From Penelope pileata (taxonomy: Eukaryota; Chordata; Aves; Galliformes; Cracidae), in NCBI GenBank assembly GCA_013396635.1, contig WBMW01000071.1:62001-126000 (forward strand): a stretch of 64,000 nt of DNA, given 5' to 3'. Under the pieces are notes generated by a model that saw only the letters and a program-made list of their open reading frames with translations, ran no database searches and was not told the origin of the DNA. This document shows, piece after piece, positions 39,269 through 52,384 of this stretch. Position numbers and translations under genes: made by a program. How positions within the stretch are numbered: position 1 is the first letter of the stretch; each line of letters opens with the position of its first letter.

Positions 39269-41700
39269 TTCATGATGTATTCAGAATTTCTTTTGAAAAT
39301 TCAAGCCCATTATTTTCTGACACCCAATGGATAATCAAAGTTTTAATAGAGATGTCCTGGTTTAGACACAAAGAACCAACAGCTAGATGAGACATGATGA
39401 GACTTGTCCAAAGTTCCTTTGTCGGGTATTTTACTGTATCAAAGCCTTTGCACTCTGGCTGTCATGGATCTGCCTGTTCTTGGAGTTCCTCTGACAAATA
39501 CAACATGCACAAGGTTTTCCTTATAAGACCCAGCTCTTGGTTACTTGTCCAGGGATCTGGGGGGGGGGAATTTGCCTGTGGAGAGGCAGTGCGATGGTGT
39601 CAGGCCGTGCAGGGCATTCCAGCTGGCCTTCAGCAGATGAATCATCTGAAAGACTGTTCTTGAAAGGTTGGGCTCTTGCGTTTTCCCTCTCCTTGGTGAG
39701 CTGAAAATAGTGTGTATTGTTCACATAATCCTTAGCAACTTGAAAACTGCCACAAATTGAATTCTTCTTAATCTTTACCTACAGCAAAAAAAAAAATAGC
39801 TTAATTCAGTTATTTCTGTAGTTACTTAGCTGATGTTAATTAACTGGGATTTTGATGGCTTTGTTTTTTTCAGCAGCTTTCTAAACATTTCACTTATCAT
39901 TTCAATGAGTCCTTTGCAAGTCTAAGCCATAGTGAATAGCCTTGTTTCTATGGTGCATATTTTTAAGTCAAAACAACATATGTAAAAACAAAGATCCACT
40001 CCCACAATGTCATTAATCATAAATTCACAGAATCATAGATTGTCAAGATTCATAATACCCTGGATACGTTTTTTGCTAGGAAGCTGTTTTGTAGCTGTGT
40101 GGCAGGACAAGTGAAGGCCATGCTGAGAAGTGGTGGGGTTACTGCAGTATTGGTGGAGCTGTAGGACAGACACAGGACAGAACCCACCCCATCTAGCAAT
40201 TACGGCTGAAATCAACCTGTGGATACCAGCCTTATCTATTTTGAGGACTGTTTTGAGCTGTGTTTGCTTTGTTTCCCTAGAAATCTGGTCCTTCTTGAAT
40301 GTGTTACATACTATTTGGTGAATTACTTAGTTGTGATCAGAAAGTTAAGGTGAAAACCCTGGGTAGGTAAATTTGTCTGATACTAATTGATAAAAGTTTT
40401 AAAGACTGTAGTAGGGAAGGTCATCTCTCGAGTGACCAGCAGAAGTGGCTACACACGTTGTGCTACACAGAGGAAGCACCACGTATGTACTTGCAAAACA
40501 GTAGATTTTATCCTCAAAAACTATGGAATGGTTGCTCTGTGTGGCTATTCTGTGACTGTGATGTACTGGCTACCAGTTTTAGGAGGGGATGCAGTTTTAT
40601 TTTGAAACCATGTAGGCTCAGTGATTTCTGGCCTGATCTGTCTCCCGAGTTCAATTGCACTGAGCAAAGGCTTGCCTCTCCTATCAAAACTGCATTAAGC
40701 CATGGACTGATGAAAACTAACAACCATCAAATCAGCTGGGAGCATTTGATAATCTCATTCAATAAAGAATGTCCTCTTCATTTTACTGTACAAACCAGAT
40801 GTCTCAGAGGGATACTTGAGGACAGTGTGGAGGGGTTGGAAGTGAGACAGAAGAGAAACAGGACTAGTGGGATGAGGATAGGGGTGAGCGACACAGATCT
40901 GCTTCTCATGCCCAGCTTAGGAGTTAGCTATCAGCTAAACTCCCTGGGGTTTGCTCAGCTCTGTTCCCAAACTTCTTGGAATTTGGAGATGGAGTGTGCC
41001 CACGCTGACATCTAGGGACACAACATGCTGCTGCTGATGTCTGCCAGAATTCTGCTAACATTGATAGGATCCCTGCCCTAGGTAACAGATTAGTTTTAGC
41101 CTCTAGATAGAGCTGTAATATTTGAAGCAATTTCAGCATTGCATGGGACAGTAAAATGCTCGTGATAAGCTAGGGAATTACAAAAATTTGGCAAACAAAA
41201 TTCCCAGATACAATATCTAAAACGTATATAGGCAGCAATGGACCAGGCTTGATACATTAAAAAATTTTGCATTGTCCTTCTGGCTGAATTGGTTTGCTAA
41301 ATAGAGGGTAAGGGGCTCATCTGTGGCCTTTGGGCTGAGTAGTCAGGACCAGCTTGCACCTGTTCAGTTTATGGCCTGCCTGCTCTGCATCTCTGCTACA
41401 GGGGGCCACAGACCATTTGGCCTTGGTTTCTTCAGGTCATCAGACTGTGCTGTGGTGGCCCTCACACATGATCATTATGCTGTTTGACTTTTTTCAGTTC
41501 AGAGTGTCTCAAAGGATGTGAAGAGCCTTAGTGCAGTCCTCCATGATGGTGCTTTCATCGTGTGACACTGAGGATGTGAGCTGCATGACCTGAGGACCAG
41601 CATGGGAACCTGGGAGGTGTTGGAGAGAGATCTCATTGCAGTGATCTGGAACTGAGTTGTGAGCTCAGAGCGGATCCATGGACCTCAGGCATTCAGTGCT

Positions 41701-41850
41701 TCATAGAACCATAGAATCATAGAACGGTTTTGGTTGGAAAAGACCTTAAAGATCGTCCAGTTCCAAACCTCCTTCTGTGGGCAGGGCTGCCACCCACTAG
41801 ATCAGACTGCCCAGGGCCCCATCCAACCTGGCCTTGAACACTTCTACATC
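41701..41850 (-). mobile_element. CR1 3' fragment, short
   Basis: It starts TCATAGAACCATAGAATC and runs through GGTTGGAAAAGACCTTAAAG, GTGGGCAGGGCTGCCACCC and CAACCTGGCCTTGAACAC. Only the 3' UTR and the last part of ORF2 (about 150 bp) remain. It lies antisense to CAMK1D. Confidence 0.92.
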
Positions 41851-42169
41851 ATTTCGTTGGTGTTGTAGATGTGTCTTATATCTTCCTTCCAGCAGAACTG
41901 CAAATGCTGAAACTGAATCTACACAGTCAGATGCTCAAGCAAATGCACAACCTCTTTGAGACAACCATCCCTTCTTCAGAGTGTTTCCCATCCCATACAA
42001 TGTCAGGATGGGAGTCTTGGGCCTGGTCGTGGTGTCTGCAGTTCCAGGGGCTGGGCTGGTTGCTACCCTAGCAGAGTAAAGGCCATAGCTGATCTCAAGT
42101 GAAGTGCAGCAGCTGGTGGGTAGGAGTCGGTGCTAAGGCAGCATCTTGTGCTTCCCTGGTGGTGTGAAG

Positions 42170-42330
42170 AGCTGCTCGGCACTGAGGGAGGAGAGGAGGG
42201 AGTATGTTGGGAGGAAGCTGTCACGGATCTGCCTCCCATTGCTGCTCACAGGCCTACGCGGGCTGAGTCAGAGCTGGCGGGAAAGGCGAGACGTGTGGGC
42301 GGGCTCTGGGGAAAGTCCACACTCACATCA
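42170..42330. promoter_or_regulatory. GC/CpG-richer patch with AP-1-like site (unverified)
   Basis: CpGs cluster here (TACGCGGG, GGCGGG, GGCGAGACG) around a TGAGTCA at 42264-42270, an AP-1/MAF-type core. It is too short and too CpG-poor to call a CpG island. No transcription start is visible. Confidence 0.25.
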
Positions 42331-43653
42331 AGAAGGGGCTTATGAGGAGGAGAAAACCAACAGGACCTCTGCTGTGATCTAAGAACCACAAAGCCGAAGG
42401 GTTGTGCCTAATGTTACGGAGTGGACAGGGATGAGGAAGACTATCCAGAGCCTTCCTTTGTAATCTGTACTCCCTGGGTAACTACAGAGGCTGGTTGCGT
42501 ATTGGAAGGCCATCTCTGTGGTGGCTGTGCCTTTTGCACCACTGGGTCCTGACGTGCTCTGGTGGAGAGCAGTGGCTCCCATTCTGTGAGGCCCCTGAGG
42601 AGCAGAAGATAGTTGGTCGTGGATAATAAAGTCTGATTTTGGGGATGAGCGGGCTTTGTGCGCACCGTTTTTGTTGGTTGCCAGCGATGAGTAGCAGTCA
42701 CCATCACGTGGGCTTTGGTGAGCAGGTGTTGCTGGGCTGTCTCAAAGCCCTGGAAATCAGGAGTTTGTCAGCATTGCTGACTACTGGGAGGCTCAGCCTT
42801 CAACATGGACCAAAACACTGCATTCAAGCTGCTGAGAGCAAACAAGCCGGGTGGTGGAATCTCCATCACAGCATCCAGAGTGTTTCCCTTTCTTGCTGCC
42901 ATTCTGCCTTTGTGTTGTGAACTCACCAGCACTCATGTTGCCATCCCAGCACACACGAAGTTCTCATCAAAAGCATTTTTGAAAAGCTCTCCTGGAGCTA
43001 TTTAAAGTGTTTTATATTGTTCTTAGTTCAAATGTACAAAGCTAAGCATGGCGAGCTTTGAAATCAAGCTTATGTTGAGTAATAATTCAGAGAAGAATTA
43101 GCAAAGACTTCAAAGTTAAATTAGCCAAGAAAACATGTCAAGCCATTGAATCTCAGTTTAACAGCATGCCAAAATATCTCAAGATGTCTCCTATGATGTA
43201 TTTCATTGTTTCTTATAATTTGAGAAGTAGAAAAGTGAATAAAAATAAGACTGCATCCTTCTGTTACTTTTTGATTCACTGTCTGGAAAATTCAAGATGC
43301 TTAAAAAGGTATTTATAATGGTACATTTAGACTTCTGCAGGCATTTACTTCACTATGCAATTTGAAAGTGATTCAGTTAAGCAATTAAGAACTAAACGAA
43401 ATTGTCACATGCAAAAAAGGATATCTGCATACGTTACTTACAGCATCCGTTTCAAGCTGATTTCCAAGAGTGAAACATGGGTCTTTCTGTTCCTTCCTCA
43501 TATCTTTCCTAATAATCTTTGAAATGTTGGCCAATTTGAGATGTATTTGATAGAGGAGTAAGGTTCTTGGGTATAAATAGATCCCATTGAGTTTTGTGAA
43601 GATATCTCCCTGATAAAGAGAGAGCCTATAAGTGCCTCCAACAGAAGGAAATG

Positions 43654-43807
43654 CATATTCTTGTGAGTTCTTAAAGCAGTAGCATGTGCCCCATAAACAG
43701 CTCAGCATTTCTCGGTGGCTGAAGCAGAGAGGTGTTTCCTTTTCTAAGTATAGCACGGTTATTTTGAGGGCTTGACAGGGGAATGTGGAGTTTCATGCAT
43801 CACCCAC
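43654..43807. repeat. Unclassified dispersed duplication, copy 1
   Basis: It shares with 44428-44549 the words CATATT...AAAG.AGTAGCATGTG, CCAT.AAC, GGTGG and AGAGAGGTGT, and after a gap GTGG.GTTTC...CACCC. By hand alignment about 73% of the central 55 positions agree. It may be two copies of an old repeat family or a diverged local duplication. Confidence 0.5.
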
Positions 43808-44427
43808 AATGTTTGAAAATGCATTAGGATATTGAGACTATCTGTGACAAGATGTACAGAAATGATTTAAGAGGCTGGCAGAAATGCCAGGGAAGAGTTT
43901 AAAAGAGCTTGTGATGTTAGTTTGTCCAAGCGATGATTAATAAGGGATATGTTAAGCACGGTATCTGATGGATACAGACTGGTAGGAGAGAGAAATTGAC
44001 TGCAGTTGGGAACGTGTGACAGACCTTTTGAGATTACTCACTCTGACTGCAGGTGTTAATGAAGGCAGAAGATCAGTTTCTGGAGATCTGCTAACATGCT
44101 TCATCAAGTACAGCTCTTTATACCTCCCTTTTTCTGGAGGACATCAACAGGCAGCCAGGCTTGGATAAGCTGTGGTCTGGAAGGACATTTGGATTAATAG
44201 CTCATGTATGCATGCGGGACACTGCTCAAAACCATGGAAGTCACTGTGAGTTTTTCCATATGCTTGGTGAGCTGTGAATCAGGCTCTTGCTGAGGTGGGG
44301 AGAAGGATGTATCCATTTTTTTCAGGAAAAAGCAAATACTGTCTGCAGAAGCTTCTGTTCAGCAAGAGATTCCAAAGAAAACTTTGGAGTTCATCTCTTC
44401 TGTGACATTCGGTTTTGATCATTTTAA

Positions 44428-44549
44428 CATATTTCTTTGAATTTTAAAAGAGAGTAGCATGTGGTCCATGAACTGTTCCATGTTTCCCAGTGGTAGAAAA
44501 GAGAGGTGTGCGTGATGTTGGTACCAGCAGTGGGGTTTCCGCACACCCT
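44428..44549. repeat. Unclassified dispersed duplication, copy 2
   Basis: Partner of 43654-43807, in the same orientation and about 780 bp downstream. The best-conserved block is AGTAGCATGTG followed by CCAT, AAC and AGAGAGGTGT. It is shorter than copy 1, which has about 30 extra bases between the AGAGAGGTGT block and the GTGG.GTTTC block. Confidence 0.5.
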
Positions 44550-46206
44550 CAGAAGGAGGAGAAGGAGATCCTGATGTGATTTATGTTACAGAAGCACTGA
44601 TGATTCCAGCAGTGGCTCACAGAGAAAGAGCAGGAGAATTACAGATGGGTCCCTTTTCTTTGCAAGACCCTAGGAAAGAGCCCAAGGATGTCCAAGCTGA
44701 GGTTTCTGTGATGTTACTCACTTTGGGACATCTGCCTCAGAGAGGGTGGCAACCGAGTGAAAGCAAAGGGAAGAATGAAAGACAAAGAAATGTTTATGAT
44801 GAGTGCCAGGATACGCTTAGCTGAAATTATGCTGTGAATGAAGTGTGAACAGATCTGTCACTTGAAGCTGAACAGGACAGAGAAGTTGGGAACAATGCTG
44901 CAAATTCAGAGGAAGTGATCAAAAGATTGATGGACAAAATGATTCAGAAGCTTTTTCCCCGCTTTGTTCTTCTGCAGTTTGAGACTGTTTCCAATGCCAA
45001 GAAAATCAGAACAGAGACTGGCCAATATTGCAGTGCTTTGGGTATGGTCACGCCTGATCAATAAAGGGCCTTATAATTAATTTCCTCCTGAAAGTTTGCA
45101 GGGTACATTTTGTATATTAGTGAGGGAAAACTGGGCTCAGATTGATTCTTCTCTGTAGAGTGAGAGTTTCTGGGTGATGTTTATCTTCAGGTTTTGCCAC
45201 ATTTTATAAATGCTTTAGTTCTGTTTTCTTTCTCATGCCATAAAAGAAAGTTCTTTAGAGATTTAATTTGAATAAAGAGACTGCTTATGTGCAAATGTGA
45301 ACATAAATTTAAGAGAAGAGAAAAACTAAAAAAAACCTCTTGAGGTTATTACATCAATCTCAAACTTAATAAGCTGGAAGAGAATGCATTTTAGGTTTTA
45401 TATTAACTTCCTTCAGACTAAGTACCATTTTTTCCTTGTGATTCAGTTTCCATCTCATTAATTTATCAATAATTAAACACTTGAAAAATAAAAGATCCCT
45501 TATTTCTCAAGTAATGTCAACTTATAGATTTCTAATTAACCAGCCAGAGCATGGAGAAGCCATTCCTCCAGGAACTGTTGCTATGACCAGCAAATTTTAG
45601 TCACAGAAATAAAACGGAGTTCTTTTTCTGTTTCAGAACAGAGAGCAGAGCCCAACTGAGACTGTGCTTAGCACAAAGGCTGTGTCTGAGGTGGGAGCAC
45701 CTCCCTGTATCCTGGGCCTGGGTGTGGGTTCTAGGTGCATTCTGGCTTGTGGGGTAATGCATCCCATCCTGTGTTGGTTGGAAAACCTGAGTGCATGGAT
45801 AAGGAAGGATTTGTCCTTGCTCCCAGCTGTGTTAGCGGGGATGCTGTGCTGCACAGCCTGGTTAGAAATAGCATGGATACATAGCCCTAGCCTTGGAGAC
45901 CTTACAAGCCCCGGAGCTTTGTAGATAAGAGAAACAGCAGAAAGAAATGAAAGCATTTAAAGGGGAAAAAGGAGTACTTCAGGACACAGAAGGAGCCTGT
46001 GGTGGTGTCAAAAGAGAAACACACCATTTTCAAAACCTAGTTTGGGCTGTTTCTAGGATGAAGCTGTCTTACCAGCTACTCTGTAACACTTATGAAATCT
46101 CCAGTGAGTTGTGGGCAGAGAAGCTGTTAAAGGTATATTTCATCTCATGACCCTGCAAACACTTTTTGGCGTAACTTCACCCACATAAATAATCCCTTCT
46201 GCGGGG

Positions 46207-46229
46207 ATTTGAGAACCAGGTTCTCAAAT
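46207..46229. repeat. 23-bp perfect palindrome
   Basis: Arm ATTTGAGAACC, a central A, then arm GGTTCTCAAAT. All 11 pairs are perfect. The centre AACCAGGTT resembles Grainyhead/CP2-type sites, but binding is not shown by the sequence. Confidence 0.9.
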
Positions 46230-49200
46230 TAGAGCTGCCAACATGCCAAGTGCCTCTGACTCCAGGGATCTCAGTCCACAGAAAATATCCCTAGAAACCC
46301 TTTCCAGAGTGATCAATATGCTTTTTCAGAGTCGTTTTTTAAAACATATTTCCTGGTTAATGACTGAAGAGACAGCTGTGTGCGTAGAGGGAAACTGTAA
46401 ATGTTCTTCAGAGCTCTCAAGCTCTGCCTGCTAGAGTGGTGTTGAGGCTCCTCCTGTGGGGATCGCAGGGAAATACAGATGATTAAAATACTGGAAACAA
46501 ATAGAGTGGCTAGAGGAGGGATACGTACTGCCGGAGGACGAAAGTCTTTGCAATTAATCATGCAATGGTAAAAATATAAAGTAAAACTGATGTCTGTCCT
46601 CCTCGTGCTACAGAACTTCAGAAGATGCTGTTTTGTTTCTGAGTTCCTCCTCTGCATTTGTTGCTGTAAGTGATGACACCTATTCCAGCTGAAATCAGAA
46701 ACCTGTGGGATTTTTCCTCAGGGAACCCCAGGCAGGTTAATGATGCTGTTTGTGCTCTAGGAAAGCTCTGATGTCACGGGGTTCAGCCTTTGCCACCTTT
46801 CTGAAAGCTGTGCAGCATCACTCTGCTGAGGCTCCAGTGTGACTCCTGTCACTTTTCCTGGGAATGCTATCCTGCAATGAAGGATGTACTGCCTTGTCAC
46901 CTGCTTTCCCTGCTCTTAGTTACCACTCTGCATGGTTCAAAGAGAGGCTTACACAGCTACTGATGAGACCTGTGCAACGAAGCTCTGCAAAATTGGCTTT
47001 TCTTCCCAGAAAAACTCCATACTGCATGTGGCCTTTGCACATGCCCTGTATTGGATGGAGATGAATAAGTTTAAAAGCGGAGCAAGAATAGGGTTGTGTT
47101 TTTAAAGGCAGCACTGTAAAGTAGTAGAATCCTTGCCAAAAGAAAGGGAGATGGCTTGGCATGACCAAAAAGCCAAGCACATAGATTTGTCCATTGGATA
47201 AACCCAGTTATGATAGCGGTGACCCTGTTCCATATTGGGTTTTCTCATAAAAGTGCAATTAAATATCTGCCATAACCCAACAAAATGTTTTGGAGACTGT
47301 TCTGCTTTGTACGCTCCCACAGCCAAGGTCAGCCCTGCTGGGGACCAAGAAGTGACGGTAATGTCATGCGCTGGAGGTGGGATTGAGCGGGAACATCCAA
47401 TCTGACCCTGCCTGACCTTCTCTTTGGGAGGTTCAGATTCTGGGATAAAACCTGAAAGGAAAACAAAGAAACCCAACAATTTATAAAATCTATGCAGGGA
47501 TGGAGAGGTAGGGGCCAGATGCAAAGAGTGATTTGGACATTCAGAATTATGCTTAGCTGGAATGCAAATGACATCCAAAGCTGTTGTAGTGATGGCTTTC
47601 CCTCAGCTACCCTACCCTTTAGGGCGCTCTTTTCAAACCTCTGCCTCAGGAGTTGGTGCCAGGCTGCTACCTCCTCCCTTTTCCATAGCAGCCCCGAGGT
47701 AGGTTCTGAAGCTCTAAGTGCTGATACTTTGGCTCCTTCCTGGAAAAAAATGCCTTAGCTATCAGGAATGGCTAGCTGCAGTATCTGCTTTTTTCTTTCT
47801 TCTATTTTTTGTTTCCTATGTATCCAAAGTCCCAGGTATTTTTCTCTTTCAAAATGTATAAAGCCATGGGGAAACATGTTGAACTTTCCTTTGAAACAGA
47901 GCTTATTGATTGTGTAGAAATGCCACACACACTTAATTAATACATTGCTTTTCTTTTTCTATCATAGGAGGGATTTTTGTGAAACTGCATTTCACTTCTA
48001 AAGATTTTAAAAAGATGCATTTCTAAGAAAGTCAGAGCAACACATCGTGGGTTTGGGTTTTTGTTTGCTTGGTTGGTTGGTATTTTTGGGAGAGCACACA
48101 TTTGCAGAGCAGTGGCAAAATCTTATCTGAAATTCTGTATTCTTACATTTTATTTTCACACGTCTTACGATGCTCAGTTTCTCTGTATTTATGCTCTGGG
48201 CTGGCCAATTTAGCTCAGAATCAGAGGAAGTCAAGAGCCCAAGAGACGGATTTTAATTAGAAGGCAATCAAACCACCAGATGGCTCCCTGATGTCTTAAA
48301 TCTCTGCCTGGGTGAAATAAATTGATTTTTCTTGAAAACACTACTAGAGTAAATTTTGAACAGTGCTCCAAAGCTGAAACATAAAGTAGTTTTGCAAGTT
48401 GTGAGAATAATTTGTAGACTCTGTGGCATACATTGGAGTGTTTTATTTGTCTAAGAAAAAGCATTAATAGCTGAAGCATTGGTTACTTTCTCAGTGTGCC
48501 CCGTGATCTGTTCTCAGCACGGCTTTGGCTTAAAAATATTTTTAATGCCTGGATTTCCTTTGTACCAAATGAAAGAAAGTAAGCACAAAAGAAATGAATT
48601 ATTTGTGACTCTCAGTTTTGGTATTGTGGTGCTTCTCAGAGCTGTGGCAGGCTGTGGTCTGAGCCACCCGTGTGTGCTTTATAGGTGGCTGCAGTCCCCC
48701 TGGACCTGCAGAGCAATGTGGGACCACAGCTTTCTCCCATATTCTTTGAGGACCTCAGAGCCAAATTCAAAGCTCATTGGAATTCAGGCGAGTAAATGCC
48801 CGTTGTGTGCATCCAGACCTTAGCATCTCACTGCTATTTTCAATATGAATATGGACATTTGCCATCTTGCCATGGTTCATGTGCCAGCATGGACCATGTG
48901 CTGGGAGAACTGTGTCCTCTTGCCCCAGAGCTGCTGCCCTGCAGGGCTGGCATCTGCTGCCACAGGAGGGGAACAGCCTACAACATGACGGACTGTCAGC
49001 AGTGCGTTCAGTTGCTGTATCTCACTTGGCAGCTTCCTCCAAGTTTCTAAATGTTCTACATTTTGGTGCCTATAAATAACAATGGCAGCAAAAATTTGTG
49101 ACTGTTGTCGTGCTGTCTGCCTGTGGAGCAAGCATGGTCCTGTGGTCCAAACCGTCCAAACCTCCAAGGAGCCACTGCTCTGCAGCCACGTGTGCTTTTG

Positions 49201-51233
49201 CACACTCTATACATTGCATTGTAGCTTGATCTTCTGCCTCATGTTACTGGAGTGGCCAAGAGAGACACTGCAGGCTGTGTTCTGGGGGGTCCCGCACAGC
49301 AGGAATGATGGATTGCAGGTGAGGTGCCATTGTCCCATCACTGACACCTGGCCAGGTCTGTAGCGGTGCCTGCAGCATCTGAATGGGGCATGGACACCAT
49401 CAACAGACACGTTGCGCTGTCACAGAGCAGGTAACTCAGCACCTGGAGGCTCTTCTATGAGACCCTGGGGAGCTGGGAGGACTGCTCTTGCAAGCAGAGG
49501 TGTTTTAGCGTATGGTTATTGTTCTGCTGCAGTGCTGTCCCTCCATTATATTGCAGATGGCTGCCTGAATCCAAAGACACTGGTGTGCACAGAATGTGCT
49601 ACCTGATGTATCTGTAATTTCTACTGACTAACCTTTGCAACTGAACCACAGGAAAAAATCACAATAATGCACCATGCTTCTGTGTGTCCAGGAGGGGTTT
49701 GGCCAGGCCTGCAGGCTCAGTTCAGCTGAATCTGTGCCTGAGGCTTCAGCACAGGGAGATGTGTCCTGGTGGGAGGGTGGGCACATCCAGCCCCAGCGTC
49801 CACGTGCTGACCCTGAGCACGGGAGCAGCGCAAAAACAGCTGTAAAAAAGGGTCCAAATCATAAAAATGTCAACTTCGCTTTCCCAGTACACAGTTTATT
49901 TTAACTGGGTATTATACAGAGGTGCTTTACGTACTGGCATGGCAGTTCCATGAAAAGCACTTTAACGAGGGGTTTCAGACCGATGCTTAACAGCCACGAG
50001 ACAGGGGGGAAACATTTGGCAATTCTGTTTTCCTAACCTCCAGAGAACACACCAGAAAAGATTCCTCTTAATTGAACCCTTAAACTTTTAATGCAGTCCC
50101 TGGACCGATATGCATTTGCCATATGTTTTACTTAGCTGTTAAATGGTTGACTAAGGCCTTTCCCTGGCCTGTTAAACTGAATTGATGACATTTTAATATT
50201 GCACAGGGAATACCACAGGCAAATAGAAAACAGACATCTGTGGCGCTGGGATGGGTCAGTCCTGGCATGGGGCTGTGGAGCTGCACTCCTGCAACCGGAG
50301 CAGCATAAATAACACTGTGGGAGCAGGAGAGCATTTGCAGCAGCAGCTTTCGATGTTCTTACCTAGTTATAACTCAGTATTTAAAGGCTGTCTAAAAGCA
50401 CTTTATAAATCATCAGCATGGAATCTACTTTCCATGCCTGTCTATAGCAAATGAATGAGGATGAGTAGCTTCTTCCACTGTGCGAGTACACCTGGTTTGC
50501 CTGCTGGAGGGGTGGGTGCACTGTCTGCAAGACCAAGCTTGGCTCGGTGATTTCTCTGTTGGAGGAAGACATGGGATAAGATTACCATCTACCAAAAGCA
50601 GGACAGGAGAAACATATTTCCTAGCAGAATAAACTTGGCTCCATGAAAAGGTGAAGGGAACAACTGGTGTTCATTTTAATGGACCTCGTTACCGCACCGT
50701 GACTTTAGCATCAATAACTCAGTGACAGTGCTGAGTAAGTGTTACGGCACTGGGAGAGTCTTGAGTTAGCTTCTGAGAAGCAGAACATTTTCAAATGGAG
50801 GTATGGAAAACATCCTGTGGTTTGGAGCACTTTCCAGGAGCTGGAGACATTGGCTTGAAGCCCCCTCTCCTCCCTTTCAGTTGGAGCAGGGAATGGAGTT
50901 TGTGCCCAACATCCCAGGGGCTTCAACGCTCACAGTTAGCTGCATGGCAGGTCTTGACCTGCTGGGAATGGAGATACTCGGGTTATCTGAACCATATGTG
51001 TGACTGTAGATGCCCCATTCCCCTCAAGGCCCCTAAGTCTCTTTTAGACTCGTTCTTCCATGACGTGGCCAAGGTCACACCGGAAATCAGTGGCAGAGCA
51101 AAACTAAACCCTGCATCCCCTGGCTTGGAGCTCTTGCATTGGCCATGCTTTTGGGCTCACAGGGTAGGATGATGATCCTGCACATCTCACACCTCTCTGC
51201 CCACAGAAGCAAGGGATTTGGGGAGAAGAATTG

Positions 51234-51300
51234 TTTGGGGGTTGGACCAGAAGGACTCAGAAGTTCCTTCAACATCAGTCATCCTGTGGTTCTGTGACTG
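51234..51300 (+). mobile_element. CR1 extreme 3' end, old
   Basis: About 67 bp resemble the CR1 tail: GGGGGTTGGACCAGAAGGAC, AGTTCCTTCAACATCAGTC, then CCTGTGGTTCTGTGACTG. The typical tail is GGTTGGACTAGATGAC...CCTTCCAACC...ATTCTGTGATTC. It is diverged, so the assignment is probable only. Confidence 0.6.
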
Positions 51301-52240
51301 TTTCTTAACAAGCAGCTGGAAGACCAGCTGAGTGGTCAGATCATTCAACAGTGGATATTTAGCCTTTCAACACTTTTCCTTGGTCTTTCCATAGGATCAG
51401 CATAACAGCACTTTGCTGATTTGAGTGCACCGGCCCAGCAGGACTCAGAACTTTCCTGGCAGTGCTTGGGCTGATTTTTGTTACCATTTCCTCTGTTTTC
51501 AGCCTCAGAGTTGCAGATAACCAGTTGCACAGATACGTTTGTCCGAATACACGTGCATCATTATGCAGGCTCCAAGGTGCTGAGAGCCAACTGTGGCAAA
51601 GGCTCTCCCTTGCATTATACATGCATGTATAAGGCACAGACTCTTTAAAAGATAAAACAGCATCATTCTTTGGCTAAAAGCATTAGGTTTGTAGTCCCAC
51701 AATGAGATCTTGTCTGTATGAGACAGTGACTGGAGTAGCTACTACAGATAAGCTTCCTACAGATACACTTTGTGCCAGATTAAGCCATTTTACTCAAAAA
51801 TTGCTGCTCTGTGATATGAATAGTATCACTACCATGCCTTGTCCTTCTTCATAACCTCCCTCATCACTGATTGCACTGGCTGAGGACTTGCTTCCTTGTC
51901 ATGCCCCAGATTAACTCCATTTGACTGAAATCCTCCACTGTTGAAATCAGTGCAACCCCAGTGGCACCTGTGGGCCTGTTTCTCAGTGTTTGCCCATTGC
52001 ATGTCAGATGCTGATGCTGAATGCAGAACGCTCAGGATTGCTGTGCAGGGCTTCCAAGCCCTGTGGTCAGTCTCCCTTTCACTTTGTCTGTTAGGTTTTG
52101 TAATGTGCTCTGACTACCGTATTAGCAACAAAACCATAAGCATCCAGCTGTTTTCTTGATTCCCTGGCATCCTTAGGTTGTATATAAATCACACAGCCCA
52201 GGAGCACAGTGAGAGCTGTATTTGGTAGATTATTGTTTGG

Positions 52241-52384
52241 ATTTGATTTAATATAATGATTAGTTTAGTTTTGGCTTGGAATGGAGGAGAAACTTCTGAT
52301 TTTAATTTTCACATTGGACTTGATCTAATCACTGATTTACTTTTGATTTGGGATGGAGGAGGAGATTTTGATTTTAATTTTCAC
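52241..52384. repeat. 72-bp tandem duplication, two units
   Basis: Unit 1 is 52241-52312 and unit 2 is 52313-52384. They align without gaps at a 72-bp offset, with roughly 78% identity by hand. The shared core is GATGGAGGAG...GATTTTAATTTTCACA. Because 72 is a multiple of three, a chance reading frame also repeats (DFNFHI twice), but there is no other sign of coding. Confidence 0.85.

Noticed and set aside
39355..39410. TGTCCTGGTTT start resembling the end of some bird endogenous retrovirus LTRs
   Set aside because: Only about 11 bases agree and the following sequence does not match. No LTR pair or internal region was seen.
40026..40050. CACAGAATCATAGATTG resembling a CR1 tail
   Set aside because: Only about 20 bases match and nothing CR1-like follows on the expected side. 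Too short to support.
40458..41015. 185-codon open frame on +, the longest outside repeats
   Set aside because: No recognisable domain, no codon pattern of a real gene, no splice or start context. In 64 kb over six frames about one frame of this length is expected by chance.
47102..47578. 158-codon open frame on -
   Set aside because: No recognisable motif. An overlapping frame and ordinary intronic composition suggest chance.
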